A stretch of 64,000 nucleotides of DNA from Candidatus Omnitrophota bacterium (GCA_028707125.1 JAQTUX010000001.1:62001-126000), one strand, 5' to 3'; counted from the stretch's first letter, positions 42,381 through 49,835 are shown. Notes: generated by a model not told the origin, from the sequence alone. A program made the numbers and translations.

Positions 42381-42817
42381 AACAATCCTGTCAGTATAAT
42401 TACCAGCCGCCTTTTGTATAAGTCAAGCGGCTCGTTAATTTTCTTGCCCGGCCGCGTTACTGCTGCTTCAAAGGCGTGGATATCCAGGTCTGAGCCGTGG
42501 ACAGCGCAGGCGCGGTTAAACACGCCTTTCACCTTAACCCTGTCGCCCTTTACATTATAGGCGCCGACATGGCTGATTTCCGGCATGATAGCGGCAGGTA
42601 TCCATACGCCTATGGCGTTATCTCCGTCGTGCAAATTCACCAGTGCCTGATCGCCGCGCCTCATCAGGTCCCCTATTGCCTCGCCTTCAAACTCTATCTG
42701 CTTGCCGTCGAAACTCCGCGCCTCGTTAATTAATGTGTTGCTTGAAATCGGCTGCGCCCAAATACGGCCGCAGGCAAGAAAAATAAATACCGCCGGCAAG
42801 AATAATTTGCGCATCAT
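42329..42817 (-). CDS. Exported OB-fold-like protein with C-terminal membrane anchor
   Basis: A 162-residue protein I cannot assign to a named family. It has a signal peptide (KLFLPAVFIFLACGRIWA), a roughly 95-residue domain that looks like a nucleic-acid-independent OB fold (GKQIEFEGEAIGDLMRRGDQ, ALVNLHDGDNAIGVWIP, GDRVKVKGVFNRACAVHGSD) and a C-terminal membrane helix (LVIILTGLLCLVLTLRI) with a basic tail. Periplasmic OB domains of this type bind small ligands or peptides. It is coupled to trkH by a 4-nt overlap and to pheS by a 52-nt overlap, so it may belong with the potassium uptake genes. Confidence 0.75.
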   Translation of the reverse strand: MMRKLFLPAVFIFLACGRIWAQPISSNTLINEARSFDGKQIEFEGEAIGDLMRRGDQALVNLHDGDNAIGVWIPAAIMPEISHVGAYNVKGDRVKVKGVFNRACAVHGSDLDIHAFEAAVTRPGKKINEPLDLYKRRLVIILTGLLCLVLTLRILKSRRVKK

Positions 42818-44316
42818 TTACCCCTTATAGCCGATATGACAAAACCTATAAGCACAAATATGGACATGAATTCCAGGCGGCCAGCCCACATCTGGAACAT
42901 ATAGATTATCTTAAGCGTATTAGGCATGCCTGCCGAGGTTATGCCGCAGGACAGGCCCACGTTTGCCGCGGCCGACGTTGATTCAAACAATGACTGCATA
43001 AAGGGAAACCCGAAAAACATCGCCGCCAGCGTGCCCGCAAGATACATCGTAAGATAGAATAATGTGACTATGCTGGCGTTCTTTACCGCCTTATCATCAA
43101 GGAACATCTCCTTAAGATGAAAGAACCTTTCTGAAACGCGGCTTGCCTCGGGCAGCATCAACTGCCTGATATTCTGCACCGTCCCCTTTATTATCAGCCC
43201 TATCCTGAGCATCTTGATACCGCCGGAACTGGAGCAGGCGCCGGCGCCTAACGCCATAGCCAGGATCAGGCCAAAGATCGCCGTGGGATGCCATTCGGAG
43301 AAGAACTGCCCGTTGTAAATCGTGGAATACCCCGTGGTTGTATGCGCGGAGATGAACTGATAAAATCCCTTGCTGAATACTGCCTGGCCTGAAGCGTATA
43401 CGCGGTAGCCGACAAGCCCCGCGGCAACAATAACAAACAGCAGCGCTATAGACCAGAGGAACGTCCTTATCTCTATATCCTTGAAGACCGCCTTCTTATT
43501 GCTAAGCCAGATGGCATAATGCATATTAAAGTTGATGGCGCCGGACACCATAATCAGCACTGTAATCATTTCTATAAGCGGATTGTGGAAATAAAGTATG
43601 TTCTGCGACTGAGTAGTAAAGCCGCCTGTGTCAAATGTGGCCATAAAAATACACACCCCATGGAAAAATGACCTGGGCCAGCTTATGCCGTAAATCCGCG
43701 CTGCCGCGGCAAGCGCGAATGACCCCAAAAACAAATAAGTAAAACTGACTATCCAGATAAACCTCGCGGTCTGCACCACATTCGGCAGGATGCGCTCCTC
43801 GCGCGCCTCGCCCACATACATCCTGAATGCCCCTGACGCCGATCTCACCATCAGAGAAAGCACAGTGATGATAATGCCCTGGCCTCCGATAAATATGGTA
43901 AGGTGCCGCCAGAGATTGTGGGAATAAGATATATGGTCTAAGTCCTGCACCAGCACAAGTCCGGTCGTAGACAGCCCGGACATCGCGTCAAAACAAGCGT
44001 CCAGAAAAGATGCCCAGTGCCCGCTTAAATACAAGGGTATCGCCCCCAAAAGCATCGCGGCAAGCCAGGAAAGAGAGACGGTGATCATACCCTGCATCCA
44101 ATTGATATCTTTTGTGGTCCGGCAAAGAGAGACCAGGCCAAACCCTATAATCAAACTTGACAACAGGGCAATGCAGAAGTCAAGGGCGGGGTTAATCTCG
44201 CCTAAAGATAAGGCGAGGATGAGCGGAATGCCTAAAAACAGGGAAAATCCGATAAGTATCTTTCCCAGATAATAGGCGATTATCTTGATATCTTCAAATT
44301 GCGGCCTGAGCAGCAT
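42814..44316 (-). CDS. trkH: TrkH-type potassium uptake channel subunit
   Basis: A 500-residue membrane protein of the Trk/Ktr superfamily with four M1-P-M2 repeats. The four filter-like segments are visible as DAMSGLSTTGLVLV, ATFDTGGFTTQSQ, SAHTTTGYSTIYNG and AAANVGLSCGIT, with the expected filter glycines. It imports potassium, gated by cytoplasmic TrkA rings. The operon order is trkA, trkA, small membrane protein, trkH, then the OB-fold-like gene. The C-terminal EFMSIFVLIGFVISAIRGK is short. Confidence 0.94.
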   Translation of the reverse strand: MLLRPQFEDIKIIAYYLGKILIGFSLFLGIPLILALSLGEINPALDFCIALLSSLIIGFGLVSLCRTTKDINWMQGMITVSLSWLAAMLLGAIPLYLSGHWASFLDACFDAMSGLSTTGLVLVQDLDHISYSHNLWRHLTIFIGGQGIIITVLSLMVRSASGAFRMYVGEAREERILPNVVQTARFIWIVSFTYLFLGSFALAAAARIYGISWPRSFFHGVCIFMATFDTGGFTTQSQNILYFHNPLIEMITVLIMVSGAINFNMHYAIWLSNKKAVFKDIEIRTFLWSIALLFVIVAAGLVGYRVYASGQAVFSKGFYQFISAHTTTGYSTIYNGQFFSEWHPTAIFGLILAMALGAGACSSSGGIKMLRIGLIIKGTVQNIRQLMLPEASRVSERFFHLKEMFLDDKAVKNASIVTLFYLTMYLAGTLAAMFFGFPFMQSLFESTSAAANVGLSCGITSAGMPNTLKIIYMFQMWAGRLEFMSIFVLIGFVISAIRGK

Positions 44317-44317
44317 C

Positions 44318-44476
44318 TTAAGTCAATTTAGCGATAAAGAAAAAAATGGCCATACTTATGGCAAAACCCAGAATAATGATGGATACGCCCAGGCCCAGTT
44401 CAACGAGTATTCCGGTAAAAGACGAATACGCGGACCTTAAAAATGAGGCGGCTGCTTTAAGGGGATTGAATTTCAT
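44318..44476 (-). CDS. Small (52 residue) single-span membrane protein in the trk operon
   Basis: An ORF of 52 codons lies exactly between trkA and trkH. Its ATG overlaps the trkA stop as ATGA (44473-44476), and its stop ends 1 nt before the trkH ATG. The product begins MKFNPLKAAASFLRSAYSSF (amphipathic, basic) and continues with a single hydrophobic helix (ELGLGVSIIILGFAISMAIF, then FFIAKLT). Perfect packing between two overlapping genes argues strongly that it is translated. It could be a TrkH accessory or regulatory subunit. I know no named family. Confidence 0.75.
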   Translation of the reverse strand: MKFNPLKAAASFLRSAYSSFTGILVELGLGVSIIILGFAISMAIFFFIAKLT

Positions 44477-45135
44477 ATCTTGCCGACGAGGCAGCTCAAG
44501 AGTTCCTGTTCATTCTTAATAACGGTAAGCGCTACTATGTCGTCGCGCGGCTTAAGCACGGTATCTCCCTTGGGCACGATCACCTCATCGCCCCTTATGA
44601 TGGAAACCAGGACGGAATCAGGGGGGAGCTGTATGTCCTTAACCGCCTTGTGTATAACTGGTGAATCATCCGGCAGGTCAACTCTTACTATGGTAAGCTT
44701 GCCGCGCTTAAAACTCATCAGCGTGACAAAATCCGAGAAGGACACCTCTTCTTCTATGATCTTTGAGATTATCACTGTGGCGTCTATCGGCACATCCACG
44801 CCGAGGTCGTTGAATATATGGTTATTTTTCGGGTCGTTCACCCGGCCCACGGTCCTCCTGACGCCGAAGCGCTCTTTTGCCACCTGACAGATTATAAGAT
44901 TATCCTCGTCGTCGCCGGTAACCGCGGCGACTACATCAGCCCTGTCTGCCCCTGCCTCCCCTAAAAATACCGGGTCGCAGCCGTCGCCGCTTATTATAAG
45001 GCAGTCCAGCGACCTGGACATCTCGTCGCATACGGCCTTATCTTTATCGATCAGGGCTACGGTGTGCTTATCCTCCAAAAGGCGCAGCGCCAGAAAATGC
45101 CCTACCTTTCCCGCTCCGACTATGACTATATACAT
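44473..45135 (-). CDS. trkA: TrkA-type RCK regulator (second, single-unit)
   Basis: A 220-residue RCK protein: an N-terminal Rossmann NAD(H)-binding domain beginning MYIVIVGAGKVGHFLALRLL (GxGxxG) with the acidic VALIDKD end of strand 2, and a C-terminal RCK_C domain (LVSIIRGDEVIVPKGDTVLKPRDD). This is half the length of E. coli TrkA and like KtrA. It gates TrkH in response to nucleotides. Its paralogue lies 14 nt upstream, so a heteromeric ring is possible. Confidence 0.92.
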   Translation of the reverse strand: MYIVIVGAGKVGHFLALRLLEDKHTVALIDKDKAVCDEMSRSLDCLIISGDGCDPVFLGEAGADRADVVAAVTGDDEDNLIICQVAKERFGVRRTVGRVNDPKNNHIFNDLGVDVPIDATVIISKIIEEEVSFSDFVTLMSFKRGKLTIVRVDLPDDSPVIHKAVKDIQLPPDSVLVSIIRGDEVIVPKGDTVLKPRDDIVALTVIKNEQELLSCLVGKI

Positions 45136-45149
45136 AACACCACCTATAA

Positions 45150-45794
45150 TTAGATATTAAAGATCTTACGGACCTTTGCCAAACTCTTGATGCTGACTAC
45201 CGCCATAAGAATATCGCCAAGCTTAACGCGGGTATCCTTATCCGGTATAATAACCTCTTTGATCTTCCTGATAGAGGCTATGATCAGCTCTCCCGGTATG
45301 TTCAACTCCTCTACCCGCTTATCAACCAGCTCCTTGCCGGCCTCGATCTCCAAAAGCCCCACGTCCTTGCTTTCTATAAGATACGAACTGAACTTGCTTT
45401 CAATTATCTTATCGCGCAGCATTGCCGCGAAAAGCACTGTGCCGCTGATAATATCGAGCCCCAGCGCCTGATATATATGCGCGCGCGTAGGGTCATAAAC
45501 GCGGGCGATGACCTTGGGGACATTGAATATCTTTTTTGCCACCTGGGAGGATACCAGATTAGTGTTATCGCCGTTAGTCACCGCGCAGAATGCCTCTGCC
45601 TTATCTATACCCGCTGATTTAAGCACCTTTTCGTCAAAGCCGCTGCCCACAAGCGTCAGCCCGTTGAACGAACTGCCCAGGCGCGCGAACGCGCCCTCAT
45701 TCTTATCAATGACTACCACATTATGGCCTTCTGTGGAAAGAAGGCGCGCCAATTCAGAGCCGACCCTGCCGCAGCCTACGATTATGACATACAT
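45150..45794 (-). CDS. trkA: TrkA-type RCK regulator (first, single-unit)
   Basis: A 214-residue RCK protein with MYVIIVGCGRVGSELARLLS (GxGxxG), VVVIDKNEGAF and a C-terminal RCK_C domain (IIASIRKIKEVIIPDKDTRVKLGD). It is about 30-40% alike by eye to the next gene, suggesting a tandem duplication or split of the two-unit TrkA of E. coli. It is the first gene after rplT, separated by hairpin module copy D. The Shine-Dalgarno AGAGGAAGG is the edge of that module. Confidence 0.92.
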   Translation of the reverse strand: MYVIIVGCGRVGSELARLLSTEGHNVVVIDKNEGAFARLGSSFNGLTLVGSGFDEKVLKSAGIDKAEAFCAVTNGDNTNLVSSQVAKKIFNVPKVIARVYDPTRAHIYQALGLDIISGTVLFAAMLRDKIIESKFSSYLIESKDVGLLEIEAGKELVDKRVEELNIPGELIIASIRKIKEVIIPDKDTRVKLGDILMAVVSIKSLAKVRKIFNI

Positions 45795-45806
45795 GGTAAC
45801 CTTCCT

Positions 45807-45856
45807 CTACAGGCTTACGCCTGTAGAATCCTCATTCCCCACACGTAAGTGTGGGG
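45807..45856 (-). repeat. Paired-hairpin intergenic module, copy D (rplT/trkA)
   Basis: CTACAGGCTTACGCCTGTAG (45807-45826) and CCCCACACGTAAGTGTGGGG (45837-45856). The first hairpin differs from copies A-C at two stem pairs (C-G to G-C and A-T to G-C), both compensated, with the TTAC loop unchanged. The linker is only 10 nt. It lies between the rplT stop and the trkA Shine-Dalgarno. Confidence 0.9.
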
Positions 45857-45861
45857 TCCTT

Positions 45862-46221
45862 TCATTTATTAGGTTTTTCAGTTACTTGCTCCAATATTTT
45901 CGCAAACACCTTTGGTTCAGCAGCGGCTAATTCCGCTAAAATCTTTCTATCAACATTCACTTTTGCTTTCTTCAAAGCGTTCATAAACGCGCTGTAAGTC
46001 GTGCCGGCCTCTCTGCAGGCAGCGCTTATACGCGTGATCCAAAGCGAGCGGAAAGTGCGCTTCTTTACCTTCCTGCCCTCATAGGCATAAACAAGCGCCC
46101 TGTCCAGGGTCCTCTTTGCCTGCTGATACTGCTTGCTCCTGTCCAGAAAATAACCCTTTGCCTTCTTTAATAATCTCTTCTTTCTTTTATGAGTCGCTAC
46201 GCTGTGCCTTACCCGTGCCAT
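45862..46221 (-). CDS. rplT: 50S ribosomal protein L20
   Basis: A 119-residue L20: MARVRHSVATHKRKKRLLKKAKGYFLDRSKQ with the basic N-terminal extension, then RKVKKRTFRSLWITRISAACREAG and a helical C-terminus. L20 is needed for early 50S assembly and in many bacteria represses the infC-rpmI-rplT operon by binding its mRNA. It follows rpmI by 11 nt. No obvious terminator lies between it and trkA, so the trk genes may be read in part from the ribosomal operon through hairpin module D. Confidence 0.97.
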   Translation of the reverse strand: MARVRHSVATHKRKKRLLKKAKGYFLDRSKQYQQAKRTLDRALVYAYEGRKVKKRTFRSLWITRISAACREAGTTYSAFMNALKKAKVNVDRKILAELAAAEPKVFAKILEQVTEKPNK

Positions 46222-46232
46222 TGAATCCTCCT

Positions 46233-46424
46233 TCAGTGCAACATAAGCCGTTTAATCTGTTTTTCCATCCTGAAGCTGCCGACATAATCCTTGCGCCTCA
46301 TACGGCGTTTTCTCTTTGAGCTCTTTTTTGTAAGTATATGGCTCTTACCCGCGTGCATATACTTTAACTTCCCTTTTTTAGTAAGCCGAAAACGTTTTGC
46401 TACGCCTTTGTGTGTCTTAAACAT
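46233..46424 (-). CDS. rpmI: 50S ribosomal protein L35
   Basis: A 63-residue basic protein with the L35 pattern [29 protein letters not shown], a [13 protein letters not shown] core and the end KQIKRLML. L35 contacts 23S rRNA near L15. Standard order infC-rpmI-rplT is kept, 12 nt after infC and 11 nt before rplT. Confidence 0.96.
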   Translation of the reverse strand: MFKTHKGVAKRFRLTKKGKLKYMHAGKSHILTKKSSKRKRRMRRKDYVGSFRMEKQIKRLMLH

Positions 46425-46436
46425 AAGTCCCCTCCA

Positions 46437-46943
46437 TTACTTTGGCGCGATCACAACCGATAATACCCTGCCTTCCATCATAGGCGGTTTTTCCACCTGC
46501 CCGTCCTGCAGGGCATCCTGCATGAATTTATCTATGACGCGCCGGCCCAGGTCGCGGTGCTCAAGCTGCCTGCCCCTGAAAAAAAGGTTCACCCTTACCT
46601 TGTATTTTTTCTTCAGGAATTCGTTCACATGCTTTAATTTGACCTGATAGTCATGCTCGTCTATATTAGGTTTTACCCTGATCTCTTTAATATGAAAGAC
46701 CCGTTGATGTTTCTTGGCCTCCCGTTCCTTCTTTTCCTGTTCGTATTTGAACTTGCTGAAATCCATTATCCGGCATACGGGCGGGTTTGCCTGGGGAGCC
46801 ACCTCAACCAGGTCCAGTTCCTGCTGTATAGCCATCTCCAGCGCCTGCTTGGAAGCGACAACGCCTAACTGCTGGCCGTCAGCGCCGATAAGCCGCAACT
46901 GCGGCGCGCGGATCCTCTCATTGATCCTGATGCTCTTTTTAAT
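46437..46943 (-). CDS. infC: Translation initiation factor IF-3 (AUU start)
   Basis: IF-3 prevents premature subunit joining and checks start codons. The reading frame continues upstream of the first ATG/GTG/TTG-type codon at 46898 into IKKSIRINERIRAPQ, the highly conserved IF-3 N-terminus, with no ATG available. The codon at 46943-46941 is ATT, 7 nt after a perfect GGAGGAGGTG (46960-46951), so AUU is the start, as in E. coli infC, where it gives autoregulation. The protein is 168 residues: N-domain (RLIGADGQQLGVV), linker (KYEQEKKEREAKKHQRVFH) and C-domain (VKLKHVNEFLKKKYKVRVNL, FRGRQLEHRDLG). It directly follows thrS. Confidence 0.95.
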   Translation of the reverse strand: MKKSIRINERIRAPQLRLIGADGQQLGVVASKQALEMAIQQELDLVEVAPQANPPVCRIMDFSKFKYEQEKKEREAKKHQRVFHIKEIRVKPNIDEHDYQVKLKHVNEFLKKKYKVRVNLFFRGRQLEHRDLGRRVIDKFMQDALQDGQVEKPPMMEGRVLSVVIAPK

Positions 46944-46960
46944 GACTGACCACCTCCTCC

Positions 46961-48670
46961 TTATTGTGTTTTAAACTCCTCTATGAGCTCTCCGATATTC
47001 AGAACCCTCTGTTTCCCCTTCTCCTTTATCCTGCTTCTAACTGAAACCGTATTTGCCTCTTTCTCTTTCCTGCCCACGACCAGAATGTAGGGCACCTTCT
47101 CAACCTCTGCCTCGCGGATCTTCTTGTCCAGCGTTTGATTGCGCGAATCCACCTCTACCCTGAAACCGCTTCTCGACAATTCCGCTTGTATGCCCTCCGC
47201 GTAACCTGAGATATCTTCCTTGATAGGGATTACGCGCGCCTGTACCGGCGAAAGCCACAAGGGAAAATCCCCGGCGTAATGTTCGATCAACGCTCCGATA
47301 AAGCGCTCAAGGCTGCCCAGCAGGACCCTGTGGAGCATTATAACCCGTTTTTCCTTGCCGTCGGCATCAATATAGGTAAGGTCAAAGCGCTCGGGCAGGG
47401 CAAAGTCGCACTGGATAGTAGCACACTGCCACTCTCTCTTCAGGGCGTCCTTTAATTTTATATCGATCTTGGGGCCGTAAAACGCGCCGTCGCCCTCATT
47501 TATTTTATACTCTAAGCCCTTATCTTTCAAGGATTCTTCTAAGGCAGAGGTCGCCCGCTGCCAGTCCTCATCGTTGCCGATGGACTTATCGGGCCGCGTG
47601 CTCAGCTCTATGCCCAGATCCTCAAAGCCGAACTTCTTCATCGTCTCAAAAACAAAATCTATCACCCCTTGTATCTCCGCCTTGAGTTGGGAGTCCCGGC
47701 AAAATATATGGGCGTCGTCCTGCGTAAACCCCCTGACTCTGAGCAGGCCGTGCAAAACGCCGCTTTTTTCATGCCTGTAAACCGTACCCAGTTCAAAGAA
47801 CCGGATAGGCAGATCTCTGTAACTCCTGGTCTGTGATTTATATATAAGTATATGCCCCGGGCAGTTCATCGGCTTTAAAATAAATTCCTTATCTTCAACC
47901 TTCAACGCGTACATATTCTCTTTATAATAATCATAATGGCCGCTGGTGCGCCAGAGATCATCCTGCATAATATGCGGGGTTATCACCATTTGATAGCCGC
48001 GCTTCTGATGCTCCTGTTTCTCATAATCCTCTATTATCCGGCGGAGCGCCGCGCCCTTCGGGTGATAGAAGATCAATCCCGCGCCCGCCTTATCGTAATA
48101 TATATCAAAGAGCCCTAACGCCTTTCCCAGCTTCCGGTGGTCCCGGTTCTTCGCCTCCTCTAAATTATCCAGGTGCTTCTTAAGCTCATCCTGCGTATTA
48201 AAACAGGTGCCGTAGATCCTCTGCAGCATGGGGTTGGTCTCTATTCCATGCCAGTATGCCCCGGCAACGGAAAGCAGTTTAAACGCCTTGATTCCGCCGG
48301 TTGAGTCGATATGCGGCCCGCGGCAGAGATCGACGAACTTTTTCCCCGTCCTGTATACCGATACCTCGTCTTCTTTGAGCCCGTTTAACAGCTCAATCTT
48401 ATAATCTTCTTTTAATTTCCTGAACAGGGCAACCGCGTCTTTCTTCTTCAGCATTTCCTTTTTAAACGGCTCGTTATCCTTTATGATCCGGCGCATCTTC
48501 TCTTCTATCTTCTCCAGGTCTGCCTCCGTAAACGGCTCTTTCTTATCAAAATCGTAATAAAAACCGTCTTCAATGGAGGGGCCTATGGCTAATTTTACTT
48601 CGGGCCAGAGCTCCTTCACCGCCTGCGCCATTATGTGGGAACAGCTGTGTCTTAAAATATCCAAGTCCAT
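46961..48670 (-). CDS. thrS: Threonine-tRNA ligase lacking the TGS domain
   Basis: A 569-residue class II synthetase. It begins directly at the N2 editing domain ([26 protein letters not shown], carrying the HxxxH pair) with the second editing motif CRGPHI; the N-terminal TGS domain of about 60 residues found in E. coli is absent, and stops block any longer frame. The catalytic core follows: motif 2 [20 protein letters not shown], zinc ligands Cys in KPMNCPGH and downstream His, motif 3 [11 protein letters not shown], then the anticodon domain. No clear Shine-Dalgarno precedes the ATG. Transcribed with infC-rpmI-rplT. Confidence 0.95.
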   Translation of the reverse strand: MDLDILRHSCSHIMAQAVKELWPEVKLAIGPSIEDGFYYDFDKKEPFTEADLEKIEEKMRRIIKDNEPFKKEMLKKKDAVALFRKLKEDYKIELLNGLKEDEVSVYRTGKKFVDLCRGPHIDSTGGIKAFKLLSVAGAYWHGIETNPMLQRIYGTCFNTQDELKKHLDNLEEAKNRDHRKLGKALGLFDIYYDKAGAGLIFYHPKGAALRRIIEDYEKQEHQKRGYQMVITPHIMQDDLWRTSGHYDYYKENMYALKVEDKEFILKPMNCPGHILIYKSQTRSYRDLPIRFFELGTVYRHEKSGVLHGLLRVRGFTQDDAHIFCRDSQLKAEIQGVIDFVFETMKKFGFEDLGIELSTRPDKSIGNDEDWQRATSALEESLKDKGLEYKINEGDGAFYGPKIDIKLKDALKREWQCATIQCDFALPERFDLTYIDADGKEKRVIMLHRVLLGSLERFIGALIEHYAGDFPLWLSPVQARVIPIKEDISGYAEGIQAELSRSGFRVEVDSRNQTLDKKIREAEVEKVPYILVVGRKEKEANTVSVRSRIKEKGKQRVLNIGELIEEFKTQ

Positions 48671-48722
48671 AATTTATTTTGCTTAGGTACTGTGCTCACT
48701 GCCTCGCTTGTCGCTGATGTTA

Positions 48723-48776
48723 GGCACTACGCTCGCTACGGCGCTTGTCGCGCCGTTTAACGCTCGCTTTAGTGCC
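48723..48776 (-). repeat. Imperfect hairpin with TTGTC loop downstream of the tRNA cluster
   Basis: Outer stem GGCACTA/TAGTGCC (48723-48729/48770-48776) and inner stem CGGCGC/GCGCCG around TTGTC (48739-48755). The arms between carry the same CGCTCGCT in direct orientation (48730-48737, 48761-48768). It lies between the tRNA terminator and thrS. Possibly a REP-like element or RNase site. Confidence 0.5.
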
Positions 48777-48807
48777 ATTTAAAAAATCCTTGTCGGATTT
48801 TTTAAAT
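48777..48807 (-). terminator. Terminator of the tRNA operon
   Basis: A perfect 13-bp stem, ATTTAAAAAATCC/GGATTTTTTAAAT, around a TTGTC loop (GACAA in the RNA). The descending arm is U-rich, which fits an intrinsic terminator. Its first base is the discriminator A of tRNA-Val, so it starts without any gap and no CCA is encoded. Confidence 0.7.
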
Positions 48808-48880
48808 GGGCCCAAGAGGACTCGAACCTCTGACCTTTTCCATGTCAAGGAAACGCTCTAACCAACTGAGCTATGAGCCC
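48807..48880 (-). tRNA. tRNA-Val (GAC)
   Basis: A 74-nt cloverleaf. Acceptor GGGCTCA/TGGGCCC (one G-U), D-arm GCTC/GAGC, anticodon arm TTTCC-TTGACAT-GGAAA with anticodon GAC, T-arm AGAGG-TTCGAGT-CCTCT, discriminator A. CCA is not encoded. It is the last gene of a Cys-Leu-Val cluster downstream of coaC. Confidence 0.95.
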
Positions 48881-48898
48881 GTAATTTTAATCCTGAAA

Positions 48899-48981
48899 TG
48901 GGCAAGGAGGGAGTCGAACCCTCACGACCTTGCAGCCAACAGATTTTAAGTCTGTCGTGTATGCCATTCCACCACTTGCCC
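48899..48981 (-). tRNA. tRNA-Leu (TAA)
   Basis: An 83-nt class II tRNA. Acceptor GGGCAAG/CTTGCCC, anticodon arm ACAGA-CTTAAAA-TCTGT with anticodon TAA, a long variable arm (about TGGCTGCAAGGTCGTG) and T-arm GAGGG-TTCGACT-CCCTC. Discriminator A, no encoded CCA. 18 nt upstream of tRNA-Val. Confidence 0.95.
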
Positions 48982-49009
48982 GATTTTAAATCCCACTTAG
49001 CTAAATTTA

Positions 49010-49081
49010 AGGCGTGGACCGGATTTGAACCGGTGAATAGCGGTTTTGCAGACCGCTGCCTTGCCGCTTGGCTACCACGCC
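49010..49081 (-). tRNA. tRNA-Cys (GCA)
   Basis: A 72-nt cloverleaf. Acceptor GGCGTGG/CCACGCC, anticodon arm GCGGT-CTGCAAA-ACCGC with anticodon GCA, T-arm ACCGG-TTCAAAT-CCGGT, discriminator T as is usual for tRNA-Cys. Its first base lies only 2 nt after the coaC stop codon, so it is probably processed from the coaC mRNA. Confidence 0.95.
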
Positions 49082-49083
49082 AT

Positions 49084-49623
49084 CTATTTCAAAGCCCTTT
49101 TTACCTCTTCCGTGATCTTCTCAACGTCCTCAAGGCAGCCGATACCGACCTTGCCGCAGGCAAGCTCTCCCTTACGCGGATGGATCATCTTATAGCCGAA
49201 CGAACGCAGCTTATCTATGTTGTCCTGGACCGCCTTGTGTTCATACATATTCTCATTCATTGCCGCGGCGATAAACACCGGCGCCTTTGTGGCCAGGGCC
49301 ACACAAGTAAGCAGATCATCGCATATACCTGAGGCAAGCTTACCTATTATATTAGCTGTGGCAGGCACGATCAGCAAGGCATCGGCCTTTTCCGCCAGCG
49401 CGATGTGTTGAACGTCCCAGATGTCGGGGACTTCAAACATATCCTGATAGACCTTGCGGCCGGAGAGCGCCTGGAATGTAAGCGGCCTGACAAATTCTCC
49501 CGCCTCCTTTGTCATTACGCAGGTTACGCCTATGCCGCTTTTTTTGAACGACCTTACAATATCCGCGGCTTTATACGCCGCTATGCCGCCGCAGATGCCG
49601 ACAATAACCTCTTTAGTTTTCAT
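49084..49623 (-). CDS. coaC: Phosphopantothenoylcysteine decarboxylase (stand-alone CoaC)
   Basis: A 179-residue flavoprotein equal to the N-terminal half of Dfp/CoaBC. Motifs: VGICGGIAAYKAADIVRSFK, the active-site His in DVQHIALAEKADALLIVPATAN, AAAMNENMYEHKAVQ (the PXMNXXMW-like motif) and GELACGKVGIGCLED with the catalytic Cys. It decarboxylates phosphopantothenoylcysteine in CoA synthesis. The CoaB synthetase half (about 200 residues) is missing; a tRNA gene follows the stop after 2 nt, so CoaB must be encoded elsewhere or was lost here. Follows rpoZ. Confidence 0.92.
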   Translation of the reverse strand: MKTKEVIVGICGGIAAYKAADIVRSFKKSGIGVTCVMTKEAGEFVRPLTFQALSGRKVYQDMFEVPDIWDVQHIALAEKADALLIVPATANIIGKLASGICDDLLTCVALATKAPVFIAAAMNENMYEHKAVQDNIDKLRSFGYKMIHPRKGELACGKVGIGCLEDVEKITEEVKRALK

Positions 49624-49634
49624 CTATGCCGTCC

Positions 49635-49835
49635 TTATTTACCGCCCTTTGCGCACTTTATCCTGCCTTCGCTTATCTCCTGCAGCGCGGCCGCTATCGG
49701 CTTGACGGCCCCAACAGCTCCGGACAGCAGCGGAGCGCCTTCCGCGATCTCCAGCGCCCTTCTCGCGGCCAAAATAACCAACTTATACATTGAGTAATTC
49801 GTCTTATCCAGCAGATTTTCTAACGCCACTTGCAT
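49635..49835 (-). CDS. rpoZ: RNA polymerase omega subunit
   Basis: A 66-residue RpoZ-like protein: ENLLDKTNYSMYKLVILAARRALEIAEGA matches the conserved omega core (DCLDK...R..LV.LAA.RA..I..G). Omega stabilises the beta-prime subunit. The gmk-rpoZ-coaC order is standard and supports the call. 11 nt before coaC and 13 nt after gmk. Confidence 0.9.
   Translation of the reverse strand: MQVALENLLDKTNYSMYKLVILAARRALEIAEGAPLLSGAVGAVKPIAAALQEISEGRIKCAKGGK

Noticed and set aside
14436-45856. CRISPR array
   Set aside because: The four repeat copies are 4 to 19 kb apart in different operons, not tandem with spacers, and no cas genes are present.
14436-45856. Simple intrinsic terminators
   Set aside because: The paired hairpins lack U tracts, and two copies lie inside coding sequence upstream of a coupled gene, so termination would cut operons at essential genes.
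48671-48776. T-box leader upstream of thrS
   Set aside because: No T-box sequence, specifier stem or antiterminator is visible, and the gap is short and occupied by a hairpin.
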